Positions 36,201-47,060 of a stretch of 64,000 bases of DNA are shown here, in pieces. The translations under genes and the position numbers were made by a program. Below the pieces are notes generated by a model. That model was given only the letters and a program-made list of their open reading frames with translations. It ran no database searches and was not told where the DNA came from. This DNA comes from Lonicera japonica (lineage: Eukaryota; Streptophyta; Magnoliopsida; Dipsacales; Caprifoliaceae): assembly GCA_021464415.1 (NCBI GenBank), contig CM038471.1, positions 29,919,234 to 29,983,233 on the forward strand, read 5' to 3'. Numbering within the stretch: the first letter of the stretch is position 1; each line of letters opens with the position of its first letter.

Positions 36201-39200
36201 TCACAACAAGATGTCACATCAACTTAACATTTACTCACACACTAAACATATACACAAATATAACTCTTACATCTCTTTACTTTTCTACAACATTTCTCTC
36301 TCATCAAATTTTTAAAAAACTTTTAAATGCCATAACTTTAAATTTACAAATTCAACTTTAATAAAATTTATATATTTGAAATATGTTCATCAACATCTAC
36401 AAAACAAGATCCATTGTGACTATTAAATTATGTATAAAAAAATTCAAGAAAAAATTATAAAACATTACAAATATAATAGTTATTGAAAATATACATTTCT
36501 CTCTCATCAAATTTACAAATCCATTAGTTATTGAAAATATTACACAATGAATAAAAGATACTGAAATAAAATTAAAAATAAGTGTCCAACCTGCCTCGAA
36601 TATAATATTTTTTTTCTCTTTTAAATACACTCATAACATCATTACATTATAAAACGGTCGATGCGATTTCAAGTCCAATTGGACAAGTAAGACAATCATA
36701 CACATCTTCAATCATAAGTAATATACAATCATACACATCTTCAATCTTCACATTTTTCATGTAATTATATTTTATCTAATTATTATTTTTTTATTTCTTT
36801 TATCGTGCCGGACGGCACGGGTATACCCTAGTATATATATATCATTATGTTTTATATACTACTTTATCCTCAATTTTGGCTAATCATTTTCCTGTAGCAT
36901 GTAAACATTGGTTTGCACAAGTGTGTTGCTCAATAACTTATTTAATTTCTCCATTAAAGAAAATAAAATAGCGTAACTGGTATTTTTATCCTTCAATATT
37001 TATTAATACAGTTTCTAAGAGGGTTGACTAGTTGTAACTAGACCTTTATCTTGTTTAATCTATTTCCCTTTAGTGGTAACATAAACTTTTTATAATATTT
37101 TTTTAAAATAATCAAAGAATTTCACTTCTTATTTTGTTCATAAATTGTTTTTCAATATACGTTTACCATAGATTCATCATTTTCCCTTACTTGCTTTCTA
37201 TGAAGCCCAAACATGGGTATGGGAGTCACACTTGGTACGGGTACAAAACAGGGGTACAGCAAATCTTAAAAAACTGAGACACGGGTACGGTGAGTGGCAC
37301 ATTTATAAATAATTAATTAATTATTATTTTATATATAATCTTAATAATAATATGCATTATGAAACTGCAAAGTCATTTCCAAAAGAGAATGGATTACATC
37401 AAATATAAACCATGGATCAAAAAAATTCAGATGCGAAGACCGAAGAAAAGACATACTTATAGACTTGTGACTATGAGAAGACCGAAGAAGAGAGAAGGTC
37501 AGGAAAGATGAGATTTGACGATGATGATGACTGCGTTTGAGCGGCGGTAAGAACGGAAACCCTAACTTTTTATTTTGATCAAGGATTTACGCTGGGATGT
37601 GAATTTATTTTATGCATATACTTTGATAAAAGACACCCAAGTATTGTTAAATATTACATATTGACCCCCTTTTATTTAATTTTTTACTTAATCATGTCCA
37701 AGGAGTACCCATCCTGTGTACAAACTGAGTAATTTAGTCACTCGAATTGTAGATCACACATTCAAAAGTCAAATTCCAAACTAGTTCCTTAGATAGATGG
37801 TGGGATCAACACCAACCTTGGACACACTTTGTTTCAAGAGAGGAGAGGAAAGAGTAACTAGTACTTTTTACTGTTCATGAATAGTAATTTGTCCCTTTTA
37901 ACGTTCATTAACGGTAAAAAAGTACAAACTACTATTCATGAATAATAAAAAAAGACGAGTTATTATTCACCAACAATAAATAATGCCAAAAAAAATTAAT
38001 ATTCATGAACAATGAAAATGACTTTTTTTTTATTCATAATTGGTATCCAATGGCACATGATTGAACAATGAGCCAAAGAGATGCTTCTCCTCCCATATAA
38101 AAAGAAAAGCAACTCATCAGTAAACGCAGGTTCAATTTATGAGAAAGAAAACTCTTTCCTCTCCTCTCTTGTAAACACCCAGAATCACAATTATCTTTAA
38201 TCTCTTAGTGTACTTAAACACTAGTTAACAACCCGTGCGTTGCACGGGTGTTTAATAAACATGCAATTTCAGTAGTGTTTGTCCTAATAGCTTTGTCAAA
38301 TAATTTGCTTAAATATGTTGCGTACGAATAATAAAATGTATATTGCCTCCATTTAAAATTAATTTTGCAACTTTTACTTTGTTATTTTCAATAAGGCATT
38401 AATTTCAATCTAATTAATGGTTGAGAATACAACTCATTTGATATAGCAAACTGAAAATAAGACTATTAATTTTAACACATTTTTAAAAAACAGTATAACA
38501 AATGATGCTACTTCCAATATTATAATAATAATTATTATTATTTTATTATGCATTAAGAATATAAAAACGTAATTAATGTTATTACAATTAAAAATATAAG
38601 AAAAATAATTAATGAGTAATTAATGTATCTACTTCCTCCATAATACTATATAGTAAATAGATTCAGTCATTCTCCATTCTATTCCAATAACTTCGTCGTA
38701 AATTTTATTTTATTTTAAGTTATATTTTATTATACAATGGAACAACCTGAAGGGGGTGTTATTCCAAGACAAGAGAGGAAGGTATGTAAACTTGTTAAAT
38801 ATCCTTATGGGTCAAAACAAGCACGTAAACAAGGGCATAAGGAATTTGACAATGTAACGTTGTCAAACGGATTTAAGATAAATAAATGTGTGTACGTTAA
38901 GAACATACAAACTCAATTTTTTATTGTTTGTCGTATGTAAATCTGTAGATGATGGGCTTACAGAGACTATCCTAATGACGACCAATGAAAATTCTAGCGA
39001 ACATGATAATGGTAGTAAAGACCAAGGCTAGAGTTGGACTCTATAGCCTTGAGGCAATTTCTCAGTTTATAATTCTTTTGTTTCCGGTGAATCTTTGGCT
39101 CAATCCATGATTTCTCTGATTTTATGGCTTCAACTTCTTCAACCAAAAAACCAAACCGAAACCACCATAAACTAAAGCAACAGAAATCAACGGTTTCCCA

Positions 39201-42200
39201 CCTCTCACGGTTTGGTCTCAATCTGCCTGCCTCCAAAACCGACAAGGTCTGCGTGGTTGGTCGAAAGCTTGCACGATTTAGTTAACCCACACCCCTAGCT
39301 GTTGGGACATAAGGCCCTGTTTGGCCAAAGAGGAAATGAAAATATGGGCCAACACTCAACAGGTAAAGAGTATCAGCCAAAAAACTATCTAAAAAGTTTT
39401 AAGTAGAGGCCCAAAGCACCTCAACCTCAACCGAAGCCCACGGAAACCCCTCGCTTGGACGAGCAGCACACTAGCTTCGCCATAAAACCCACATTTGTGT
39501 AACTTCCCCATTGGGTAACCATTAGTGGTACCCCGACCCAAGGTTAATTCTAAGAGTATTAACTACTCCAACTTTTCTTCTTTCCATGGGGGATTAATCA
39601 CTTTCCTAATTAATTCAAGTAGGCTACTTTGAGGGTAATTTCTCATTCACCCAAAACTTGTTTTTGGCAAGCAAATATACGCCGTGTATAAACGTACAAC
39701 ATAGGACAAGTTTGGACAAACCTTAATTATAAAAAAAGTTTGGTCAAAGTTTACGTCAAATTATAAAAGTATGCACAAGGTACCCACAAAATTAATGTCA
39801 AAGTTTGGTCAAACCTTAATTATAAAACAGTTCCTCACAATATCATCAAAAATTTCAATCCAACGGTGGACGTAATGAAAAATTAATGTATATGTGCATC
39901 TCGGCAATCAAAATTTCTAATGGTCATCTCACCCACTTCTAGATCGAATTTTTCAATGGAATTTGGTGGAGATAATCTAGTCACCTTATGGACATTACAT
40001 CTTTTAGTTAGAAGTGGGAATCCCTCTTTAGAGCCTCCCTGTATATATGTGTATATGTATGCTGGAAAGCATGATATACATTATTGGCCCATTACCAAAT
40101 AGCTTAAGTTTTTAGTTAAGATGGTTTCCTAGATGGTATCAAAGCTTAAGTTTCGCAAGGTCACCATTTGTTGTTTGGGCACACCGTGTGCCTTGGTTTG
40201 GTTTCTCTCCACGTGCAAGGGGAGGTTGCACGTGAGGGGGGGTGTTGGAAAGCATGATATACATTGTTGGCCCACTAGCTTAAACTTTTAGATAAGATGG
40301 TTTCTAACCTTATGTGTGTGTGTGCGCGCAAGCGCGCGTTTAGTTCCAATTGTGCACTTCAAAATTAGCTTAAAATACTCACTCACGAAACAAATATGTT
40401 AGATATATTCCATAAAAGTATCTGAACCATTAGTGGAGTAATAAATCCAATCAGATAAGACATATAATGGATCTTTCAATTTGGTTTGATCTGATACTTC
40501 ATAGGTTTGATTTAGTTCCAATTCTAAAATTTGAAAGAACGGACAAAACCAACCAGTGAGCACCACGACACCCCAGATCTTCATGGATATTATAAAGTTC
40601 AAGAAAAATAGGCCTCTACCTTTTTGCCAGAGACAGCGCTGCGGCGAACACCATCATCTTTGTCACGTCCTAAAAACTGAAAAATTGGATAACAAAAGGT
40701 TAATTCCTTTTAAAAAAATTAGGAAAAAAGGTTATGGATAGAGAGATAAGAAACTTAAAACTGCAGATTTTAACAAGCTAAAGATAGAAAGAAACCTTCG
40801 AAAGCTGTACGGGGCCCCTATTTCTCTCATCCTGCTGGTTCTATAAATGGCTCCCATTGCCAGGACAAAGCCGAGCCAGAAACAATTATCCAGGGCAAGA
40901 AAATCAAGCACCCGGTCGTCATGTTACATACCCCAGCTCCAATTTCGAAGAGCCATTCCGTAAATAAGGCAGAAAGTATTATAAGCAACATTATATATAT
41001 TAAATAAAGATATATACATTTAAATATATATAAAAAATATGCTACTCAAACAAGATTTTTTTTCTTTTTACAAGAACTATGCGAATAAGACTGAAACAAA
41101 CAAAATATATCATCATGACCACCCACCTATTGAAGATAGTTTGTTGGATGCATAATTCTTCATACTTTTATGGTAAACGTACTACCTCTGTCTCAAATTA
41201 GTAGTTCTACTTTGATGTTTGTACCTTTTTTTCAAGAAATATAAAATTTCAACCTAATTATTGGACAAAAATAGAACTCGTTTACTATGATGAGATAGAG
41301 TACAGGGACTATGTCGCAAAAAAGAAATGGGATTCTTAATTTGAGACTTCAGACGAAGGAAGTGGGACTCTTAAGTTGAGATAGAGGGATTAAGTATTAA
41401 ATGTTCTCAAAATAAGCAGCTTTATACCGAGAGAAAAATTAATAGCAATAAAAATTTGCATGGCCTAGAACAAGAAAAATAATATGATGGGAAGAAACCT
41501 GATCTAGGATAAGGGCATACCTCTTTTACTTTATGCTTGTGACGTTTATGTCGATGATGACTTCTTCGTTTTTCTTTATCCTTGATCTGAGAGGCCACAA
41601 AATGCAGTAAACAAATGACACAAATGATTAAACAGATCAAAAAAGCGATAAAGTTGATTAAATAACCACCACTTTCTTGTGTTTGTCATTCTGTTTGCGT
41701 CGTCTTGAAGGGTTAGATGCTTCGTGTTCATTGTCAGAAGAACTGTTGCTCCAACAATCATAAAGATTGGGAAAAAAATTAGTTAGAACGCCAAAGGTCA
41801 CAAATTCCTCCATTTTACAGTTCAGCTTAACGGCTACTACAATGAAGTTCAAATTCAATAAAGTAGCAATTGGAAATAGAACAAACCGTCAGGGTCAAGA
41901 TATTCACAATTATGTCTAGTATCAAGAATCAAGCTTCTCAGAGTGAAGACTAGTTGTAATACCAACAGAAGATTTTTTTTAGTTGGCAATTAAGTAAATA
42001 TAAATCAAGGATCACCACACTTTGTGATGTTATTTCGTATATATAAATTCTAGATGTTTCTAGTTCATAGATGAATATTAAACACTATGCCAAGGCACGA
42101 CTAGGCTACCAGGCAGTCGATTATTTAATTTATTTACTTTTCAAAATATAAAATAATAAATCAAGAAGAAATCACACTTTACTCCTCTAAAAGGAGTAAA

Positions 42201-44260
42201 AGTTCACCTACACAACATTCTCCACAATACAAAAATAAACAAAACAAATTTTCAAATGGATGACTGGAGGATTGAAAAAGTCAAAAACCCACCCACTCTA
42301 TTTCTACCTAGTTCCCTAGGGAGTCTAGTCTACTTGAGGCTCTAAGGGGAGCTTGGCGCAGTAGCGACCACAGTCACTACACTGCCACACCAATAGAACA
42401 CTTATAATTAATTCTGCTAAGTAACCCACACCTACGACAGATCACTAGTGCTGATGGTAAAATACAAGTCTTATTTCCACTAATCTTACTTACAATATCA
42501 CTCACAACCTGAATCACCACCTGTAACAAACTAATTGTGCTTGCGGAACTGGCCCATGCCCACATATCTGCGCATATAAAGTACTATCATTACAGTATCA
42601 AACATAATGAATATGCGGTCTTGGTAATACAATATGGTCCCCCTTCAGGCCTCAAACTTTATCATTCCACTAATACTTTTCTCATGAAGTTTTATTGTTT
42701 TAATAACTTAAAAGGACAAATAAATTGCCAGTCATAACTCATAACAGCGTAACTTACATACAAACTGCTATCTCGACTTGCACTCTCCCTTCTCTAAACC
42801 TAAACAACTACTACGCAACAAAACCCCGTTTGAGTGACGCGGCTTCTGAATTTGCAAACCACCCATTTCCTTCAATGATATCACCATCTTGTTGCATTTG
42901 ACCTATCCCTAGAATATGTTCTTCAAGTGTAAATTCATGTCATCATTTATTGGTTTTATGTTTTGATCCTTTTCATAATTTCACTGTCATATAATATAGA
43001 GCATGTTTAAGCCCCTATTTCAACAATTAGTTTATTATAACATCATTTGTGTATTCAAGTTCCCCCAGCCTTCTCTTTTTCTCCTCTACAATCTGTTTAT
43101 TTCTGACTTAACTGGAGCAGAACACAATATTAACTCGTAAGCAATCATCAAACAAAATAATGAATTGAATGCAGAATCCAAAATTAACATGACTACATAC
43201 GACAATACACCAAAGTACTAAACTAATTCATGGAGTGGTTTGAAGATTTAAATGAGAAATTCCCAATGTCAGATTGAAAACATATGTGACAAACTCCTTT
43301 ATGTTATTAAAAGTTTTGTCCAGATGCGCAAACATAATTTTAGATACTAGACTCCTCAAAATTCGAGTAGGAGTGGATTCCCTAGTTCTAGAAATAGGTA
43401 ATTTCAGGTTTACTTGCAATGACTTAATTTAAGTTTTCATGAATCAACTTCAATTCTCATATTTACACAAGTTCCATTTTCGCAAACCAAAGACAAATAA
43501 GGATGTATTTGGGAACCTCGATTCCATGGCTTGGAATTGGACCATTGAATTCCAAAACCATTGTTCGGACAAACAAACTAGTTTCGAATTGAGTAGGGAA
43601 TCCTAATTCTAAGAATCCCAATTTTGCAAATTGAATTCCATAATAGAACTAGAGAATTTCAAAAGCATTGTTCTAAGAATTCCAACTCAAACGCACATGC
43701 GACACAATCTCTCTTTATACAAACAATAATTTTGAAATTCCAAATGAAATATACAAAGTAACCAAACAACAATGTAATTGTATGAAATGATAATACAAAG
43801 AATTGCAATTTTATAGAATTCCGATTCTAACTGAATTCCAGTTCCATCTAAACACATCCTAAATGTAAAAATCATAAATTGCGTAAGGTGCGTTTGAACC
43901 AAAATAGCAAATATGACTGAACCCTAAAAACAATCAAAGAAACAAGTGAATATATACTGAACCCTAAAGTCAATAAATCATCACAGACATCTCAAGCAAG
44001 CAATAAACAGAGAGAATAGACAAGTGAATAAAGCTTGAATCTGACAAACAGGCACACCTGTAATCGTCCGACGAAGACGAGTAACTGTCAGATGAGTGGC
44101 GCTTACGACGTCGTTTCGCGTGCGAGCTGCTGCTGCTACTTTTCTTGCGGATCTTGAGAGCGTCTTTGTCTCGAGTCCGGCGACGGTGACGGCGTCGGCG
44201 AGATGAAGATGATGAGGAGGACGACGAAGATGAAGATACGGAGGACGATGTAGCAGCCAT
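33084..44260 (-). CDS. Conserved Ser/Arg/Lys-rich, probably nuclear, protein (164 aa, five exons over 11.2 kb)
   Basis: Exons 44260-44058, 41748-41673, 41586-41521, 40676-40620 and 33176-33084 sum to 495 nt and join in phase without a stop. Residues 1-67 are Ser runs and Arg blocks (RRRRHRRRTRDKD). Residues 68-115 are basic (SRRRKQNDKHKK, RRSHHRHKRHKHKVKE). Residues 116-164 form the conserved end, FLGRDKDDGVRRSAVSGKK then ILLKVDKTKEDK and NELLKFLNASYD. I recall this tail from conserved plant proteins of unknown function. The RS- and KR-rich body suggests a nuclear, RNA-processing-related protein, which is inference. Junctions: AG|GTGTGC, AAA|GTGGTG (weak), GAG|GTATGC, AAG|GTAGAG; acceptors GAG or CAG, CTCAG, TTCAG, ATAG. 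The last intron is 7443 bp and full of mobile elements. Confidence 0.75.
33232..33264. repeat. CT microsatellite
   Basis: About 16 CT units just inside the last intron of the Ser/Arg/Lys-rich gene. Confidence 0.9.
33522..33620 (-). mobile_element. Truncated tRNA-derived SINE, copy A
   Basis: Shares the ATACAAGTGATACA and ACCCGGTGTTCAAC blocks and a B-box-like GGATCGAACC (33593-33602) with copy B, but stops before the A box. The poly-T on the plus strand marks its 3' end. Confidence 0.5.
33624..33748 (-). mobile_element. tRNA-derived SINE, copy B
   Basis: Minus strand: GGTGTAGCTCAGTTGG (A box, TAGCTCAGTTGG at 33741-33730), then a B-box region at 33710-33701 (GGATCGAACC), a short body and a terminal A-run. 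It sits directly beside copy A, as if one inserted into the other. Confidence 0.6.
33780..34160. repeat. Local duplicated segments inside the intron
   Basis: Positions 33780-33950 copy 30231-30420. Positions 33950-34160 copy about 33210-33470 (CACAATCCCATATC, CAGACTACTCTGA, TTGATTTGGTCTT). This indicates duplication across the 3' end of the gene. Confidence 0.6.
34224..34366 (-). mobile_element. tRNA-derived SINE, copy C, with near-perfect target duplication
   Basis: Minus strand: A box TAGCTCAGTTGG (34357-34346) and B box GGTTCGAACC (34314-34305), then a body shared with copy B and an A-run. Flanked by TGTTAAGAG (34215-34223) and TGTTAAAAG (34367-34375), 8 of 9 identical. Confidence 0.7.
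34868..35634 (+). repeat. Left arm of a long inverted repeat
   Basis: Matches 38979-39700 in reverse orientation through many blocks: TATATTTGCTTGCC, AACAAGTTTYGGGTGAATGAGA, CCCAATGGGGAA, CTTATGTCCCAAC, ATAGAGTCCAACT and ATTTTCATT. The arms are diverged with indels. Short open frames here show no recognisable protein. Confidence 0.65.
35838..35954. mobile_element. Small inverted-repeat element
   Basis: Ends TTTCTCATACGGA and (reverse) TTTCTCATATGGA, 12 of 13 identical. Inner copies of TTTAGCGACGG-type sequence also pair. About 117 bp; MITE-like. Confidence 0.45.
35986..36083. mobile_element. 98-bp fold-back element
   Basis: The left arm ACCTATCATGTGCGAACTCA and the right arm read in reverse ACCTATTAGGTGCGAATTGA pair over about 28 bp. 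An inner GCGAAYTSAATTCGC palindrome adds to this. It ends 6 bp before the Helitron at 36090. Confidence 0.5.
36090..36831 (+). mobile_element. Non-autonomous Helitron (742 bp)
   Basis: A|TCTATATTATAAAACAAGG at the 5' end. At the 3' end, hairpin CGTGCCG-GA-CGGCACG (36804-36819), then 12 bases to CTAG|T. Inner sequence CTACAAAACAAGATCCATTG matches CTATAAAACGAGATCTATTG in the minus-strand Helitron at 60480-61220. Confidence 0.8.
36832..38220. other. Intron DNA without recognised elements
   Basis: AT-rich. Repeated TTCATGAA-type motifs at about 37875-38010 (ACTATTCATGAATAATA, TTCATGAACAATG) may belong to a worn MITE. No coding sequence seen. Confidence 0.35.
38221..38661 (-). mobile_element. Non-autonomous Helitron (441 bp)
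   Basis: On the minus strand it starts A|TCTATTTACTATATAG (38661) and ends with an ACCCGTGC-AAC-GCACGGGT hairpin (8-bp perfect stem, 38249-38231), then CTAG|T at 38224-38221. Confidence 0.6.
38727..38978 (+). pseudogene. Copia reverse transcriptase fragment
   Basis: Reads MEQPEGGVIPRQERKVCKLV, KYPYGSKQARKQGHKEFDNV and NGFKINKCVYVKN. These match the Copia RT stretch around YMEQPEGF, KLVKSLYGLKQAP and W/HxKFD. It is followed by a frameshifted YVDD motif (VDDGL near 38950). The surrounding pol is missing. Confidence 0.75.
38979..39700 (-). repeat. Right arm of the long inverted repeat
   Basis: Reverse-oriented copy of 34868-35634. The loop of about 3.3 kb holds two Helitrons, two small fold-back elements and the Copia RT scrap. 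The arms may be two copies of one unidentified repeat inserted in opposite directions. Confidence 0.65.
40060..40311 (+). mobile_element. TRIM-like miniature LTR element (about 252 bp)
   Basis: Two direct terminal repeats of about 70 bp, starting TGCTGGAAAGCATGATATAC (40060) and TGTTGGAAAGCATGATATAC (40243). The first is followed by TGGTATCAAAGC (40134-40145), a one-mismatch tRNA-Met primer-binding site. The second is preceded by the purine tract GTGAGGGGGGG. The interior has no coding frame. The 3' ends of the repeats have decayed, and no target duplication is clear. Confidence 0.6.
40620..40676 (-). CDS. Exon 4 of the Ser/Arg/Lys-rich gene
   Basis: 19 codons, FLGRDKDDGVRRSAVSGKK, between TTTTTCAG and GTAGAG, phase 0 at both ends. 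It is the most conserved-looking part of the protein. Confidence 0.75.
41182..41390. mobile_element. Stowaway-type MITE (about 209 bp)
   Basis: Ends CTACCTCTGTCTCAAATTAG and (reverse) ATCCCTCTATCTCAACTTAA, flanked by TA on both sides. This is the common plant Stowaway terminal pattern. It lies in intron 3 of the Ser/Arg/Lys-rich gene. Confidence 0.6.
41521..41586 (-). CDS. Exon 3 of the Ser/Arg/Lys-rich gene
   Basis: 22 codons, IKDKEKRRSHHRHKRHKHKV then KE, between CTCTCAG and GTATGC; phase 0 at both ends. Confidence 0.75.
41673..41748 (-). CDS. Exon 2 of the Ser/Arg/Lys-rich gene
   Basis: Completes the split Ser codon and adds NSSSDNEHEASNPSRRRKQN then DKHKK. Two in-frame acceptors 6 bp apart are possible (GGAG|CAACAG|TTC, exon start 41748 or 41742), changing two residues only. 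The donor GTGGTG is weak. Confidence 0.65.
41749..44057. other. Intron 1 of the Ser/Arg/Lys-rich gene
   Basis: 2.3 kb without a recognised exon or element. The block 43500-43880 repeats AATTCCA / GGAATT-type words in both orientations and may be a worn repeat. Confidence 0.4.
44058..44260 (-). CDS. First exon of the Ser/Arg/Lys-rich gene
   Basis: ATG at 44260, 67 codons plus two bases, ending GATTACAG|GTGTGCC. MAATSSSV is followed by a long Ser run, then Arg- and Lys-rich blocks and SSDSYSSSSDDY. Local GC is much higher than the surroundings, which supports real coding sequence. Confidence 0.75.
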
Positions 44261-46329
44261 ATCGATGACAGAGAACGTAGTCTAGGGGAGAGAGAAATTG
44301 TTTACACTAACAAAGCAGAAGTTGATTTTATGCATATTCCTCGCCCTAAGGCGATTTCAGAAAAAAAAAAAAAAAGAATTGAATTTTTGAAGGGTTCGTT
44401 CACATAGGAATGGGTGGATATTAGATTCAATCCAGTGATTTTTAAAGGAAGTTCTTAAATAAGTTCACTTACCCCATCATTTTTTTTATTTTGTTTATTT
44501 TTTTAAAAAAAAATTCAATTCATTCCAATGCGGTAAGTTTACTGAATGCACTATTAGAATGTTAATTTCGTTGTCGCTAAAACTAAAATATAAAATTTTT
44601 ATATAAATTCATAAAATTATCTTTTATCAGAAAACATTCAACTTATCCCATCTTTTTTATATATGCTAATGATATACCACTTCTTTTTTATAAGTTAAAT
44701 AATAAATTTATTTTTTTATTGCACATCGACAAAATTCGTTATTGACCTCACAAAATTTCTAATTACAGATAGGGTCAAGCCCCATAAGTGACAATTTCAA
44801 AGACAGTAAAGTGTAAATTTCAAAAATAAAAATAAAAACAACAATAGTTTTAGATTTTTAAGCAACCAACTGTTTAAAATGAAACACCTGATCAAAGTAA
44901 AAATTAATTAGTTAACACAAGATAGTTACCCCGACTGTTTCCATAGCTAATAATAAAATTTCAATCTTTGTAATATTATTGTCTCATGTACGGCTGTATC
45001 TAATGAATTAAAAAAAATAAAATAGTTTTTATAAAAATAAATCATTTATTAAAATGTTTTCGAACTAGAATTATAGAATTATTTATTGAAAAGAATTGAC
45101 CTTTTTAATTTTAAAAAATTTAAATAAGTGAGAAGATAAATTAGTGGCAATTTTTTCAAATACAAAAATTGGGGTGAGAAGAAAGAATCTTACACTATTT
45201 TTTAGATTAAGATTGACGTAATATTGACTTTTGGTGGGGTGGGAAGACGGATTATGTGTGTATGTTTAAGAACACCCTTTTTAAATTATTTGTATTCAAT
45301 TTGATTTAATATAATTTAATATTTAACATTTTTATTTGAAATCGAGTTTGATCTAACACGCTCTACCAATCCAATTAAATGTTATACTAGATTGATTTCG
45401 ATCCGATCTAATTAAAAAAAACGAGTATTGGCAATTTACTTACACGAAAATTTAAAATTTCAAAATTGGCGAATATGACAAAATTAAACCAAAAATTTCA
45501 TGACCACCAATAACACAAAGAAGAAAATTGGAAAATGTGTTACTTTAAGAAAAAAAAATACAAATTGCCTTTGTTTACACAACCCCCAAATTCGAAACCG
45601 ATCCAATATTTTTCGATTTTTAAAAGTGAATCCAATTAATCCATAAATTCGAAAAAATTGGATTGGATTAGATCGACCGATTTAGATTGAATCTTGCCTA
45701 TCCTTATATATGGGGTTTTTCGAGCCATCTTTCACGCACCTCAACTAATTTTCTTTCTCAAATGGTGACTTGCATATTTATAATTACTCTATACATGTTG
45801 AGAGGTGAGTGCATGTCACATACACTCGGTCCACTTGGAAAGAGTTTGTTGGTAAGAACTCGCCCAACATCAGGCAATGGAGTGCTGAATTGTTTTCCAA
45901 ATAAGATCCGCCTAATGAAAAGTAATTACACACATAAATTCAGATTAAATGGGGAGAATGTGCTGCTAATCACTCGTCTAACATTAGGTAATAAATATGA
46001 GTGTTTGTAATAAATAAGCGAATGTTAAAATGTATTTTTAGTTAAATTTTGGAGGTGGTGTTTGTGATACATTTGGGAGTGTAAATAACACCACCCATTA
46101 TTTAAGAGCAAATACTACATACCATTGCAAAGATAAGATAGTAACGTATAATTAACATCAATTAGCTCTACCTCAAATGATATGATTGACGTGGATGGAA
46201 CCAGAGTCCCGTTAAAGGCATTGTAACATCATGTATTTAAGTTCATGTTAATTATGTCGTATTAAGTTAGTATTGTGTGAAAAATTGTAATTCTTTTCTA
46301 CCCATAATTTAGAGAAAAGTTCCTTCTGA
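44261..46329. other. Upstream region of the Ser/Arg/Lys-rich gene
   Basis: No gene seen. The first hundred bases or so include its leader and promoter. A repeat at 45820-46090 resembles, in reverse, part of the Helitron at 9259-10228 (GAGTTCTTACCAACAAACTC). Confidence 0.4.
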
Positions 46330-47060
46330 AAATGGTAGATTTCTAAATTACCTTTCTAGGGACATAAAGATCATTTCAATCGTAGTTCCGAGCGAAAAAT
46401 TATGGCCAAAACAAGAACAGGATAACAGGGCAGAAAGTTTGCCTACGGACTGGTATTGGGTTTTTGGAATACCGATCCGGCGTAAAACTTTTAGGAAAAA
46501 GTTTGATTGCGGATCGATATGCGAGTTTTGGCATACCGGTCTGACGTATAAAAATTTGGGAAAATTTGCACTGCGAACTAGTATCCCCTTTTCTACATAT
46601 TGGTCCTCCATACGGAACAGTGCACCGACTTAACCTCGTTTTAAGTGTGTTTTATCCCCTTTTTCACCTATTTTCGACCTAAAACACTTTGACCAACTTC
46701 TAGAGAGTTCTAGAGAGAGAAAGAGAAGGATTCTTGGGCGATTTTTACTTGTTTTCACTCCCGACTAAAGATTTGAGTATCAAATCATCCAAATCTTCTT
46801 ATATTCACTAATCATCATCTTCCTCCTTGGGATTTTTGCAAGGGAAGCTTGAATTCTCATCTTTCTTTCATTTATACAGCTAAGAAACACAAGATAAGGG
46901 TTCTTTTGCTTCCAAAACTCGATAAAATAATTTTAGAGTTTGATAATCAGTACGTTTGACTTGTTTTGGTTTGAAAATTCATGTGTAAGAAAGTCTATGA
47001 TCATTTATGACTTTTATGGTTATATTTGCATGGTTAGAGGCAAAATATGCCATACACACT

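Noticed and set aside
40924..40980. Possible extra exon of the Ser/Arg/Lys-rich gene before GTATGTAA
   Set aside because: No AG acceptor nearby, and the five other exons already join in phase without it.
45868..45873. GGCAA|TG as the left end and TSD of the LTR-like host ending at 50682 (followed by GGCAA)
   Set aside because: The same CATCAGGCAATG string occurs near 9770 on the other strand as part of a different repeat, so the match is probably chance.
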